DNA of 64,000 nucleotides from Paulinella micropora (lineage: Eukaryota; Cercozoa; Imbricatea; Euglyphida; Paulinellidae): positions 1 through 64,000 of the forward strand of contig WBZZ01002360.1 in the NCBI GenBank assembly GCA_019918135.1, in the 5' to 3' direction. The notes beneath the pieces are model-generated. The model did not search any database, was not told the DNA's origin, and saw nothing but the letters and a program-made list of their open reading frames with translations. Both the position numbers and the translations under genes were made by a program. The number at the start of each line of letters is the position of its first letter. Within the stretch, counting starts at the first letter, position 1. Shown here in pieces: positions 10,261 to 20,636 of the stretch.

Positions 10261-12311
10261 TTACCTCAGGTATAGGTACTGCAGCTGGGGCAGCGAGGCC
10301 AAGGGCTGCAGATCCTCGCGCCTCAGCTGTGTGCAGGAGGTCAAGTCCAGGTACTTCAGGTGCGGCAGCCCTGCCAAGTGCCGCAGCCCCACACTCGTCA
10401 GCCCTGTGCAGTGTGTCAAGTTCAGGCGCTCTAGGTGCCGCAGCTTCGCGACGCCCTGCATCCCCGCGTCAGTCAATTTCAGACAATAGTCAAGTTCCAG
10501 TTGCCGCAGCTGGGGCAACCCCGCCAAGTAGTCCAGCCCCGTGCCTTCTAGCTGTGTCCACCCCAAAACCAGGAACTGCAGGTGCTGCAACCCTGCCAGG
10601 TGCGCTAGCCACGCGTCCGTCACCGCCTTGCAAAAGCCCAGGTGTAGGTGCTGCAGCTCCTTTAGCTCGGCCAAGGGCTCTAGCACCGCGTCGTCAGTCG
10701 CACACGCGGCGGTCAGGTCTAGGCGCTGCAGCTGGTGCAGGGTCTTCAAGTGCTGCGTCCACCTGCCTGTCAATTGTGTACAGCCATTCAGGCTGAGGTA
10801 CCGCAGGTGCTTCAGCTTCTCTAGGCAGTCCATTCCCGCGTCTGTCAGTCCCTGGCAAGAGCTTAGATCTAAGTGCCACAGCTGCCGCAACGCCGCCAAG
10901 TGCTGCAGCCCCGTGCCGTTCAGCTGTTCGCATTCCGCGAGTTCGAGGTGCCGCAAGTGTGCCAGCCCGGCCAGGGGTGCCAGCCCCTCGTCGGTCAGCT
11001 TGGGGCATTCGCGCAAGCCTAGGTGCTGTAGCTGGCCCAAGTTCCTTAGGCACTCCAGCCCCCCGTCCGTTATCTCCTCACAGTAGCTCAAATCTAGGTA
11101 CTGAAGCCGCTGCAACTTTGCCAGGCGCGCAAGACCTGTGCCCGTCAGCCTCGGACAACTGTCTAGCTGTAGGTGCTGCAGCTGGAGTAGCCCCTCCAAG
11201 TGCCCCAGTCCCTCGTCCGTTATCTCCGGGCAGTCGCTCAGGTTTAGGTACTGAAGCCGGTGTAGGCTCCTCAGGTGCCTCAAGCCTTCGCCCTTTATCT
11301 CCGGGCAGTCCTTCAAGTCTAGGTGTTGCAGGTCCTGCAGCCCCGCCAGGTGCACCAAGCCTGTGCCCGTTAGTCGAGCACAAGAGCTTAGGTCTAAGTG
11401 CCGCAGCTGGTGTAGTGTCTGTAAGCGCTCCAGTCCAGCGTCCGTTATTGCCTCGCAGAGCCTCAAGCCTAGGTGCCGCAGGCCCTGCAGCCCCGCCAGG
11501 TGCACTAAGCCCGCGTTCGTCAGCCCCGGACAAGAACTGAGGTCTAGGTGCCGCAGGCCCTGCAGCCCCGCCAGGTGCACTAAGCCCGCGCCCGTCAGCC
11601 CCGGACAAGAGCTGAGGTCTAGGTGCCGCAGGTCCTGCAGCCCCGCCAGGTGCTCCAGGCCCGCGTCCGTCAAGCGTCCGCAGCCGCTCAGGCTCAGGTG
11701 CCGCAGCAGGCGCAAGCCCGCAGGCGCACTAGCCCCGCGCCCGCCAGCCCGGGGCAGCGGGTCAATTCCAAGTGCCGCAGCTGGCCCAAGCTAGCCAGGG
11801 GCGCCAGCTCGCTGGCCCCGAGCTCGCCCGACAGTGCGGCCAGCCTCAGGCTGCGCAGGCTCCCGCGCCAGCTCTCCAGGCCTGGCAGGTATTCGCTGCC
11901 AGGCGGGGACAGGAGGCTACGTCCAGGTGCGACAGCCGGGGAGGCAGGGGGCAAGCCCTGTAGGCACTGCAGGGCGGCAGCGGCGTTACCCGCCAGCCCA
12001 TTCTCACTACCAGCCCTCGATCGACACCCGCGAGCCGAGCCACGACAGCTGTGCCAGGATCTGCTCGTGTAGCCACACCTCTAACCGCGGCACACGGGGC
12101 CGGGCCCCGGCCCGGTGCCAGGCGTGCCCCCACAGCTGTATCAGGCGTCTGTGCTCGGGCCGGGCCAGGTCCAGCTCTCGGCTTCCGGTCGCTGGCCAGG
12201 CCGCGGTGCGGACGGCCACCCGTAGTGCTCCGGCGAGGCGCAGGCTAGCGCGGCCAAATCCGCCCAGTCCAGCCAGCGTAACATCCGCAAGTAAACGTCG
12301 CTGGACTGCAT
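10261..12311 (-). CDS. F-box/leucine-rich repeat protein 1 (frame broken at the 5' end)
   Basis: From ATG 12311 an F-box-like helix set (LRMLRWLDWADLAALACAS) is followed by a linker also found in the paralogue at 14022-15937 (RPRVPRLEVWL), then some 19 leucine-rich repeats of about 25 residues with the pattern LRHLDLSSCPGLTDAGLxxL down to the TAA at 10261. This is the cysteine-containing LRR type of F-box adaptors, which tether substrates to SCF ubiquitin ligases; a host-protein-targeting role is inferred. The last 484 codons are intact in one frame; the 5' third changes frame near 12228, 12010, 11900 and 11705. At 12228 the paralogue alignment indicates one missing G. The tandem repeat is visible at DNA level and its length can vary by recombination. 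Confidence 0.8.
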
Positions 12312-12696
12312 GCCCGACCAGGGGGGGGGAGAGAGAAGCAGGAGAGCGCGGGCGCCCCAGAATACCTTTAGAGCCAGGGGCGGCCGCCGCCCTCGGCGCC
12401 CCGCGTGCGGCGGACAGGACGGAAGGCGGTGTGGAAGCGGAGGGGGGAGAGCGCGGGGCGGGGGGGGGGGGGGGGGGGCGGGGGCGGGGGGGGGGGGGGG
12501 GGGGGGGTAGGGGCACCCCCCCCCCCCCCCCCCCCCCCGCGGCGACCGTCCGGTGCCTGCCCGACGACGCCCGTTGCCTGCCCGCGGCCCAACGCCCCCG
12601 CCGCCCGCCCCCCCCCCCCCCCCCCCCCCCCCCGTCAGGCGGTAGCTCAACCGACCAGCCCTCACAAAACCAGTCCCAGCGTCGGTGGTGTGTCTA
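12312..12696. repeat. divergent intergenic region with the longest poly-G/poly-C tracts
   Basis: Poly-G near 12460-12507, poly-C near 12519-12538 and again near 12608-12633. It separates the divergent starts at 12311 and 12697. A TCACAAAACCAGTC element at 12662-12675 sits before the rightward gene. Confidence 0.8.
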
Positions 12697-13302
12697 ATGT
12701 CGAGCCAGGCCCGTGGCACTGACCAGGCGCCAGAAGAAGCCAGCGCGCCGGTGCTGGCAGCCCGGGTCAGAACTCCCTCTCCCTAACCAGAACCAGGGGC
12801 GCCGGGCAGGCGGAGAGCACTGGTCACGTGCTGGGTGACAGGACCAAGGCTGCGCGGACGTGGCCCTGCCCTCGACGCTGCCCTCCCCAGCCCCGCCGGC
12901 TGGACCGACGAGCCCCCGGGAGGCTGCCGAGGCTCCGACGCGGGTCCAGGACCTAGAGGAACAGAGCGCGCGCTGCACGACGGCCGCGGCAAGCAGTGTC
13001 GTCTGGGACCGGGTGCGCCAGGAGGTGATCAGCGAGGCTGAGGCCAGGCTCAAGGCGTTCCTGCGGAGGGACGGACCGGTCGAGGGCCTGGACTGGACCG
13101 TCGTGCAACAAGAATTGTTGGCTGCGCTGCGGGGGCCCGGGGGCGGCCAGCGGGGCTCAGCCGCGGTGGCGGCGAGAGCGGTGAACCCCCGGCCAAGCGG
13201 CAGAAGACCGAAGTTGCGAACGCCGGCGGTGCTGAACCCGCCGCGGCCTCGCCAGGCGGGCAGAGCCAACAGCCCGAGGGCCAGCCTGGCTCTGCTGCCT
13301 AA
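12697..13302 (+). CDS. hypothetical protein with basic nuclear-localisation-like motif (frame broken)
   Basis: The start ATG 12697 follows a TCACAAAACC element shared with the gene at 2625. The first frame stops after 25 codons (SSQARGTDQAPEEASAPV), and protein-like sequence resumes in other frames: a helical part (WDRVRQEVISEAEARLKAFL, about 13005-13065; WTVVQQELLAAL) and an Ala/Gly/Gln-rich tail with PAKRQKTE (about 13182-13205) ending at TAA 13300-13302. PAKRQKTE resembles a monopartite nuclear localisation signal. I recognise no family. At least two frame changes are needed, so the 5' half is uncertain. Confidence 0.4.
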
Positions 13303-13472
13303 GCCGCCCGGCAGGCCCCGGCGCTGGTGCCGACGCCCGGCCTTCCCCCGGGGGGGGGGGGGGGAGACACGGTTGGGGCGGACGGGGGGGTGCGTGTCCG
13401 AGGCAGGGCCGGGCCGGTCGTGCTTGCTCTCTTCCGCGCGCTACTCCGGCCTTCCAAAAAAGAGAAGTAATA

Positions 13473-13478
13473 ATTAAA
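13473..13478 (+). terminator. polyadenylation signal ATTAAA
   Basis: ATTAAA about 170 bases after the stop at 13302. Confidence 0.5.
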
Positions 13479-13699
13479 TGGCTGACTCGTTGATAACCTA
13501 GCTAGCCGAACTACACCGCGCAGAAAGGCGCCAGCTACGAGAGCGGCCCCGCCCCTCCCGAGGCCGGAAGACCTGGCCAGCGCCAACCTGCCGCCAGTGC
13601 CGCCACGGGCCGTCGTCCGTCCTTGGAACACAGGAAGAAAGGGAAGGTTCTGCCTTGCTTTTGGCTGCCAGGGTTTTTAATTCCGATTCTGTCACAGTT

Positions 13700-13705
13700 T
13701 TTATT
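13700..13705 (-). terminator. polyadenylation signal AATAAA (minus strand)
   Basis: TTTATT on the plus strand, 317 bases beyond the stop of the LRR gene at 14022. The 300 bases between them hold no clear gene. Confidence 0.45.
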
Positions 13706-14021
13706 CCTAACAGTAAGATATGACAGCGTGGGGCAGGCGTGTGTACCGGAGGCTAGTGGCCCTGGCCCTTCCCAGGACAGTGTGGTGCTGGGACATCGCG
13801 GGCTCTGTACCTAGCACTAGCCCGAGTTCACGGTGCTGGAACGAAAGTGGGGGAGGGGTGCGAAGAGAGCTGCCCCCGACATCAGTCCTACCCGCGCGCG
13901 GTGGTGAACCATGAGACGCTTACGAAGTCTATCCTTACCTTGAATGTCTGGCCCTGTAGCCCGCAGGAACGCGGCCTCGCCGACGGCAAGGGTGGGTAGG
14001 TTGTGTCCTCGGCAGCGTGCC

Positions 14022-15937
14022 TTAGCCTACGACACGCACCTCCCGCTCTCGCTCCAAGGCCTCCAACTCCTCTCTGTCCAGCCCAGTACAATTTGTCACA
14101 TCGAGGTGTCGCAACTGTTGCAAGCCTGCCAAATGTTGCAACCACCCGTTCGCCAGCTTGGTGCAATTGCCCAGGCAAAGATCTTCCAGGTGCGTCAGCT
14201 TCGCCAGGAAGGATAGCTCCGTCATTCTTTCGCAGGACTGCAGGTCCAGGTACCGCAGCACTGTTAGATCTGCCAGCCCCGCCAGCCCCGCGTCCGTTAG
14301 TGCCGTGCAATGGCCCAGATCAAGGTGCTGCAGGTGGCTCAGCGTCGCCCAACCCCCCAGCCCCGCGTCCGTTAGTGCCGTGCACTGGCTCAGATTAAGG
14401 TGTTGCAGGTGGCTCAGCGTCGCCAAACCCCCAAGCCCCTCGCCGGTCAGCTTCCGGCACAGGCTCAGGTTTAAGTACCGCAGCGCTGGTAAATTTTCCA
14501 ACCACCCCCCGAGCCCCTCGTCCGTCAGTGCTGCGGAATGGCTTAGGTCAAGGTGTTGCAAGTGCGGCCCCGTCCACCCCCGTAGCCCCCGGTCAGTCAG
14601 TAACGGGCACATACTCAGGTCCAAGTATCGCAGCTCTTGCAGGTTCACCAAGTGCGTCAGCCCCCGGTCCGTCAGGCAGTCCCAACGGCTCAAATCCAGG
14701 TGTTGCAGCCGGCCCTTGTTCGCCAGGTTTCTTAGGCCCGCGTCCGCTTTGGCGTCCCACCCGGCCAGCTTCAGGTGTTGCAGCTGGCTCAAGTGTGCCA
14801 AGTGCTCCAGCCCCGCCTCCGTTACTCGCGTGCAGAAGCTCAGGTCCAGATGTTGCAGCTTGACCAGGCCTGCCAAGTGCCTTAGCCCCTCGCTCGTCAG
14901 TCCCTGGCAGGAGCCGAGGTTTAAGTGCTGCAGCTCTCGCAGCCCGGCCAAGTGCGCCAGCCCCGCGTCCGTCAGTCGGAAACAGTAGCTCAGGTCTAGG
15001 TATTGTAGCTGGTGCATTCCTGACAAGTATTGCAGCCCCGCGCCGGTTAGTCTCTCACATTGGTTCAAAGCCAGGTGTCGCAGCTGTACCATACCCGCCA
15101 AGCTCTGCAGGCCTTGGTCGGTCAGTAGTCAGCAATGGCTCAAGTGGAGATATTGCAACCGTGGAAGACTGGCCACGGACTGCAGATTCGCGTCCTCCAG
15201 CGCCATGCATCCGCTCAGATCTAGGTGTTGCAGCTCTACCAAGCCCTGCAGCCCCTCCTGCAGCCCCTCGCCCGTCAGTTCGGAGCAAGAGCTCAAGCTT
15301 AAGTAACGCAGACCTTCCCGGTTAGGCAGCCCCAGCAGCTCCGCGTCAGTTACTGTCTGGCAATGTCCCAGCTCCAGGTGTTGTAGCTTTTGTAGCTTGG
15401 ACAGGTGCGTTAGCCCTGCGCCCGTCAGTCTCCTGCAAGACTGGAGGGATAGATATCGCAGCTCGTGCAGCTTCGCCAGTTCCTGCAGGCCGTGGTCCGT
15501 CAATCGTTGGCACTCTGGCAGTTCTAGGCGTTGCAGCCCAGGAGTGCTGCGACTACGTGACGCATCAGGTCCAGGAGGGCCGGGCGCTCTTCCAGCGGCC
15601 AGTCCTGTAGCACTAGTCCCGCGATCGCAACATAGTGGCTTAGCCTGCGGACCAGGGCCAGGGATTCCGCCAGCCCTACCCGCACCTCCAGCCTGGGCAC
15701 CCGAGGGCGTGCCCCTGCCTGCCAGGCCTCACTCCAGACCTGTACCAGGGCCCGGAGCTCCGGCCTGGCGACGTTCAGCTCCCGGCCGCCAGTACCGATG
15801 GCTCGCCAGGTGGCGGGTCTCTGCAGCAGGCGTTCGTACCACGGCGAGACACAGGCCAGCGCGGCCACGTCAGCCCAATCCAGCCAGCGCAAGAGCTGCC
15901 GGTGGCAGTACAAGGGGGGCCGGTACGAGGCCGCCAT
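14022..15937 (-). CDS. F-box/leucine-rich repeat protein 2 (one frame break, one in-frame stop)
   Basis: From ATG 15937: an F-box-like segment (RQLLRWLDWADVAALACVS, residues about 13-31), a linker shared with the paralogue at 10261-12311, then about 18 LRRs (LQHLDLSHCxxLTDAGLxxL). Near 15545 the frame changes by one base; adding one G to a GGG run keeps it. At 15129-15131 a TGA interrupts an LRR exactly where the repeat pattern C-x-x-L-T needs one residue, and the next repeat continues in the same frame. So this is either a nonsense change (CGA to TGA is one step), a readthrough site or an error. Role as for paralogue 1: predicted substrate receptor of an SCF-type ubiquitin ligase. Confidence 0.75.
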
Positions 15938-16297
15938 GGAGAGGCGTTGCGGTTCTGTGGACGGCTTTGAGAGCTAGGCGGGGGCCGGGGTGAGGGACGG
16001 GGGCCGGGGTGAGGGACGGGGGCCGGAGGCGGAGAGGGGGGACAGGAGGAAGGGGAGGCGCCCCCTTCCCCGCCGCCCTTTCTTCTCCCCCCGTGTTGTG
16101 CACTCTTCTCGGGCCCCGGGGACGGGGCAGCGAAGCGACACCCTGGGTAGGCAGCACCTGGGGGAGGCGCTCTGCGGTGCAGTCGGTCGGACGCACCGCC
16201 GGCGGCTCGCAAAGGCCCTGACCACCCGGGCCTGACTGATTTAGGTGCTCACTCGGCAGACCAACTGCCTGCGCTGACTTTAACTAAGCCAGAGCAC
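15938..16297. other. divergent intergenic region
   Basis: Contains two direct copies of a 19-base G-rich unit (GGGGTGAGGGACGGGGGCC) near 15980-16025. No gene seen. Confidence 0.6.
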
Positions 16298-16610
16298 ATG
16301 AAAGACAGAAAGGAGGAGGAGCGGGCCGCCGCCTGTACGGGACTGATCAGCCTGGCGAGTTACCTGCACCTGTACCAATTCTGCGCCTGCGACCTGGACG
16401 ACGGCCGCCGAGCCCTACCCCCGGACGCAGCTACCCCCCCCCCCCCCGCGGGTTGTGTATACGGGTTTGCTCTTAGGCAGTGCCCTGGGCTGGCGGTGGT
16501 GCTTGCCGCCGGAGGCGCGCGCCCGGCTGCTGTTCCTGCCGCACGCGGAGGCCGACGACGGCGGGGGGCAGACGACTTCCATGAGACTGCCGTGCTGTGG
16601 GGCCCTGTGA
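16298..16610 (+). CDS. small hypothetical protein (frame changes in a poly-C run)
   Basis: ATG 16298 opens a frame encoding KDRKEEERAAACTGLISLAS and LHLYQFCACDLDDG. A run of about 14 C at 16435-16447 follows; beyond it the most protein-like frame is different (YTGLLLGSALGWRWCLPPEA) and stops at TGA 16608-16610. The length of that C run decides the product. About 100 residues, Cys-containing, no family recognised. Confidence 0.4.
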
Positions 16611-16991
16611 GCGCGGCCCCTAAGCCGCCGGCGCGGCAGCCCTGCCCCCGGCGTCAAGGGCAGGCGCCCGCCCGTACGCACGGGGGGGGGGGGGGGGGGC
16701 AAGAGCGCGGGGGTGTGGTCGCGGGCGTGTGGGGAAGGGGGCAGAGCGTGGGGCGTGCGTGGGGCGTGGACGCCTGGCGCCCGGCACCGAACGAGCGGAC
16801 CGATGGAAGAAAAAGACGCACTGGGCGCTGCGCGCTGGGTGCGGGGGGGGGGGGGGGGGGCGAGGGGGGGGGGGGGGGGGAGCGGAGAGGGGGAAGGGGA
16901 GGGGGGGACCTCCCCACCGTGGGGAGCGTGCCGGGGGGGGGGATTGTACCCCCCCAAAAGTCTGTCAGCAGCGACTCCGAACACGACCGGC
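16611..16991. repeat. poly-G-rich leader of the RING gene
   Basis: Several poly-G tracts (16681-16699, 16843-16880) interrupted by single A, T or C, strongly G-quadruplex-prone on the plus strand. Confidence 0.7.
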
Positions 16992-17585
16992 ATGATGGGA
17001 GGCACGGCTAGCAGCCGAGGCACGGCTAGCAGCCACCGCGCTCGTCCGAGCTCGGTGGTGGCACCAAGGCCCAAAAAGAGTACCACTCCCCGACCAGCCC
17101 CCCGTGGACAAGGCCTGCGACAGCTGGCCGCGGCCACTGCGACCGGGCCAGAGCCACCGCCTCGTCAGGCGCGCCCCGTCGTGGCGCCGGAGGCGGCGTC
17201 TCTCCCCCCGCCCGAGCCGGACTTTGAAAGCGTCGTCTTGGCCACCCTGAGCACCTTAGACCTGGCCGAAATCCTGCTGTCTACGCTCGACGGTGTAGTG
17301 GTGGTGGACACGGTCGTGCTGGGGGAGAGCGGATCGACAGAGCAGCCGCCCGTGCGCACTGGGTTGTCCGAGGCCGGCCTAGCCCTGCTGCCCGAGCTCC
17401 AGCTCACGGGCGCCTTTCTCGCCGCACCCAACTCGCCCAAGGAATGTTCCATCTGCCTACAAGACTTGGTAGTAGGGGACTGGCTGCGGGGGCTGCCGTG
17501 TGCGCATTACCTGCACCGGGCGTGCGTCGACCCCTGGCTACGCACTAAGGACTCGTGCCCCGTGTGCCGCCTAGTGGTGTCGTAG
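16992..17585 (+). CDS. RING-H2 finger protein (probable E3 ubiquitin ligase)
   Basis: 197 residues from ATG 16992 (a second ATG follows directly). The N-terminal half is Ser/Pro/Arg-rich and disordered. The C-terminus is a complete RING-H2 domain: CSICLQDL, then LPCAHYLHRACVDPW and SCPVCRLVV (about 17446-17578), with the eight ligands C-C-C-H-H-C-C-C. RING-H2 domains bind two zinc ions and recruit an E2 enzyme. The frame is unbroken. ATTAAA follows 46 bases after the stop. Fits with the F-box and MYND genes as part of a ubiquitin-directed set; the target is unknown. Confidence 0.85.
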   Translation: MMGGTASSRGTASSHRARPSSVVAPRPKKSTTPRPAPRGQGLRQLAAATATGPEPPPRQARPVVAPEAASLPPPEPDFESVVLATLSTLDLAEILLSTLDGVVVVDTVVLGESGSTEQPPVRTGLSEAGLALLPELQLTGAFLAAPNSPKECSICLQDLVVGDWLRGLPCAHYLHRACVDPWLRTKDSCPVCRLVVS

Positions 17586-17630
17586 GCGGGGCCAGCGCGC
17601 CGTCGCCGCCGTCGGTAGCGTGTGGGCCAC

Positions 17631-17636
17631 ATTAAA
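17631..17636 (+). terminator. polyadenylation signal ATTAAA
   Basis: ATTAAA 46 bases after the RING gene stop. Confidence 0.6.
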
Positions 17637-17896
17637 AACTGAGCGAGCACACGCCGTAGTTTTTAGTCACCCCTCTCGGTACTCGTGCCGTGCCCCTTCG
17701 GCCGGGAGCTCCGGGGGCGAATCGACCTGTCTGCGCCGGCCCCCCAGCCTTTCCCCCGCCCCCGGAGGAAATGGCAGAGGGGGGGCGCCTCCCCCCTTTC
17801 CGCTACGGCCTCCTTCCTGCCTAGTCCCCGGGCGGTGCGGAGGGGGGAGGGAGGGGCGGGGGGGGTTGTGGGGAGGGGGAGCTCCTCTCCCTCACA

Positions 17897-18860
17897 ATGC
17901 CGCCCGAGGCCCGCCGCGAGCAGGGTGGGGACCGGTCGCTGCCCCCGCACCGGCGGCCGCAGGTGTCAAACGCCATCCGCGCGCGCCCGCCCAGTTTCGT
18001 GCTGTACTACCGCGCTAGGCCGCTGCGCGGCCTGCATGCCTGGCTGCAGGACGCCGTCTGGGGCACTGGGGGGTCCCGTGCACCGCGGGGCGCGGCCGAG
18101 CCCTCCGTCTTCGGCGAATGGGCGGCCCGCGCGGCGGCGGCCGGCCACCCGCGCGCCCAGTCGTGCCTGTACAGACGGGGCCAGGCCATCGTGGTCGATC
18201 AGCAACTCAACGCCCTCGTGCGCATAGCGACGGGCGCGCGCGAGCCAGCCCTGGCGGGCGCGCTCTGGTCCCGGGACTACCGCCTGTGGGACGGCGCGCC
18301 GCCGGCCGAGCGGGCCCGGTTCGCGCGGCAGCTGCGGGCCAGAACGGGGCTGCCCCCCCTGGCCGGGCGCGAGCTGCGGCGCGTGCACCCGCCGACGGCC
18401 ACCGCCATCTCCTTCCTGTTCGCTCGCTTCGGCCTGCCCGTGGCCGCGCAGGTCGTGGTGCACAGCCCATCGCTGGCGGTGGCCAGCAGCATAGACCAGG
18501 TCTGGCGCTGTTCGGCGGGCCGCCTGTGGCTGCTGGAGCTCAAGAAGGCCCAGTCCGCCGGGCGGGCGCACGGGGAGCAGGCGCGGGCGCCGCCCCTGGC
18601 GCACGCGCTCTGGCGCACGTGGGCGGACACGGAGCTGAACCGCTTCCTCGTGCAGGCCGCGCTCGGTCACGCCCTCTTCGAAATCACGTACGACCTGGGC
18701 CGAGCCGCAGCCGCCACGCTCCGCCGTGGTGTGCGTGGGCACCTACGGTGTGCGGGTAGCGTGCGTGCCGGAGGCCATGCTCAGGGCCGCGCGCGAGTTC
18801 TGCCGGACGGTGTGGGCCGGGCACACCGGCCGGGCCCCGCCGGCGGTCGGACAAAGGTAG
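17897..18860 (+). CDS. PD-(D/E)XK nuclease-like protein (one frame break near the 3' end)
   Basis: About 320 residues from ATG 17897, which follows CCCTCACA directly. The segment SSIDQVWRCSAGRLWLLELK (about 18490-18545) fits the nuclease core: an Asp before a strand, then Glu-x-Lys in LELKK; downstream TELNRFLVQAALGHALFEI resembles the QxxLY-type helix seen in viral recombinase/exonuclease families. This is a motif-level reading, so a DNA nuclease role is tentative. Near 18715 the frame changes by one base: the frame after it (SAVVCVGTYGVRVACVPEAM) is clearly coding and stops at TAG 18858-18860. Eighteen bases later comes AATAAA. Confidence 0.5.
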
Positions 18861-18878
18861 AGGGGGCGGGGGGCATCT

Positions 18879-18884
18879 AATAAA
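18879..18884 (+). terminator. polyadenylation signal AATAAA
   Basis: AATAAA 18 bases after the TAG at 18860, which supports that stop over the later one at 18880. Confidence 0.6.
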
Positions 18885-19196
18885 AGCCAGCGCTCTACAC
18901 GCTCCTAGCCGCTTCTCTGGGGATCAGTGCGAGAGCGGTGGAACCACAGCCCCCCACTGCCTGGCATACATCAAGGCCGCGGCCGCCGCGGGCGAGCTGT
19001 CTAGGATTAGCCTGCCCCACGTGCTGGCGGGGTGCGGACAGCGTGGCGGTCAAATCCTCCGCCGTCCCCCCCGCCCCCGGGTTCCGCCGGTGGGCGGGCC
19101 GAGGCCCTGGTTTGTAATAAAAAACCCTGCTTTTATTCTGGCTACCACCGCGTTTGCCACCGGCTACTACCAAGCCAGGCTTAAATAGGCAGCTTC
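18885..19196. other. short region with an orphan polyadenylation signal
   Basis: A plus-strand frame near 18930-19100 reads LAYIKAAAAAGELSRISLPH without an ATG, and AATAAA lies at 19116-19121. A tiny or broken gene is possible but not shown. Confidence 0.3.
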
Positions 19197-20636
19197 TTAA
19201 GTGTTATCGTGGTGCCACCACGCGGCTATCCGGACCAGCACCGTTAGAAATTGTCTTACCTGAGGCTGCCCAGTGCCAGGCGGGATTAGCTCGGCGTCCC
19301 AGTTGTGAACTTTCTGCCCCTCCTTGTTCCACCAATGCTCCTCATACTTGGACTCGGCCTCGTTGGGCAGCCAATCAAAGCCATAGCCAGCACCTGCAGG
19401 CATTTGCAACAGGGCACTCCGGCGCATGCGGAATTTCCTCAAGTAGTGCCTGGCCTGGCAGAACTGGGTCCGCCTGTCGGACATTTCCGGGGGCGGGCTC
19501 TGGCTCCACCACCCAACACAGCGGTTAAAGGTTGCCTCGCCCGCTGGGTGTACCAGTAGGGGCTGCATACATGGCCAAAGTGTACTTAGCAAGGCTCCGT
19601 TCGTACGGTTATAGCTGTTGGCTACGAAGCTTAGCAGGTTCGAGAGCAAGATGGTAGCTTTGTACTGGGCGGACTCTGTGAGCCACAGGTGGTAATGAGG
19701 GTCTACATCCAGCACAAGAAAACCCCGTGGTTCGGCCGTCGTCGTGATGTTAGCAGGCTTCAGATCGGCCATCAACAGCGGGACAACGTTGACCGAGAAA
19801 CTTAGCACCTCCTGCAGGAAGCTCTTGAAGGCCTTGATGGGGGGCCGGACACGCAACTTCTGGGCTTGTTCTAGGTCCAGGCTGAGGTCGGCACCCGCGC
19901 GGACGAGGTCCATAACGAGCCAGAACGTACTGAACGTATTGCCACCCTCGTCTCTGTCCACGCGGAGGTAGCCGTACACCTTGGGCGCTAACCCCCTTTG
20001 TGCCAGCACGTGTTGCAACCCCAGATACTCTAATTGGGCGGCCGAAGGTCGCCGCTGGTTCTCCAGCTGTGGCTGCCCGATGCGCTTGAGCACTAGCTTG
20101 CGGCGATGCAGAAGCAGGACGGAGTCCTTGGCCAAGGACTGCTCGTCCTGGGAGTGGCGGCCTCCGCCTAGCTCGCAACTCGTCCAGTCTTTGTCGGTCG
20201 CTACGAAGAGAGAGATGGCTTTTTGCCACGTGGGGAGCCCTGGGCTCGAAGTGCGTGGTAGCTTTTTTGGCTCCAGTTGCTGCTTGCCGGGTTGCCAGCG
20301 GATAACCCGGTCTGTTAGGTTGACAGAACAGAGTTCTACTTGGAGGAACAGCGCCGATAGCTGGCACGACCGACAGGGGTCGCACGACCCTGGCTGCGCA
20401 CACTCGTGGCAGCGCCGGCGCGACTCACACACAAACCTAGGGGCCAGGGGGTGTGTAGGCGGCATGGTGTTGTGTGGTCCGGCCGGCGCCAGACGCGGTG
20501 GTACTGGGCCAAGCGAGCCAGCCGGGGCCCCGTCAGCAACAATCGAGCGCGGGGGCCCCGGGGCTGTTGAAGGGCCCGCTAGGAGAGGGCGCTTCTGGCC
20601 CGCGTTGACACTCGTGCCGGGGGAAGGGACGGACAT
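19197..20636 (-). CDS. serine/threonine protein kinase-like protein
   Basis: 479 residues in one frame from ATG 20636. The N-terminus is disordered and followed by a Cys/His cluster (CHECAQPGSCDPCRSC, about 20400-20350) that may bind zinc. The kinase part: SVLLLHRRKLVLKRIG with the candidate ATP-binding Lys, LAPKVYGYLRVD, hinge-like FWLVMDLV, catalytic loop LLMADLKPANI (about 19770-19735) and metal-binding VLDVD (about 19720-19705) in place of DFG. Key Asp, Lys and Asn of the loop are present, so it may be active. The paralogue at 21001-22539 lies directly upstream in the same orientation, from tandem duplication, and has lost the catalytic residues. Confidence 0.75.
   Translation of the reverse strand: MSVPSPGTSVNAGQKRPLLAGPSTAPGPPRSIVADGAPAGSLGPVPPRLAPAGPHNTMPPTHPLAPRFVCESRRRCHECAQPGSCDPCRSCQLSALFLQVELCSVNLTDRVIRWQPGKQQLEPKKLPRTSSPGLPTWQKAISLFVATDKDWTSCELGGGRHSQDEQSLAKDSVLLLHRRKLVLKRIGQPQLENQRRPSAAQLEYLGLQHVLAQRGLAPKVYGYLRVDRDEGGNTFSTFWLVMDLVRAGADLSLDLEQAQKLRVRPPIKAFKSFLQEVLSFSVNVVPLLMADLKPANITTTAEPRGFLVLDVDPHYHLWLTESAQYKATILLSNLLSFVANSYNRTNGALLSTLWPCMQPLLVHPAGEATFNRCVGWWSQSPPPEMSDRRTQFCQARHYLRKFRMRRSALLQMPAGAGYGFDWLPNEAESKYEEHWWNKEGQKVHNWDAELIPPGTGQPQVRQFLTVLVRIAAWWHHDNT

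Noticed and set aside
10329..11794. Long plus-strand frames opposite the first LRR gene
   Set aside because: They are periodic Ser/Cys/Arg shadows of the leucine-rich repeats, which give the sensible protein on the minus strand.
13944..15993. Long plus-strand frames opposite the second LRR gene
   Set aside because: Same reason: antisense shadows of the repeat.
18895..19173. Small gene between 18895 and 19173
   Set aside because: Neither strand has a supported start with a stable protein-like frame, despite the AATAAA at 19116.
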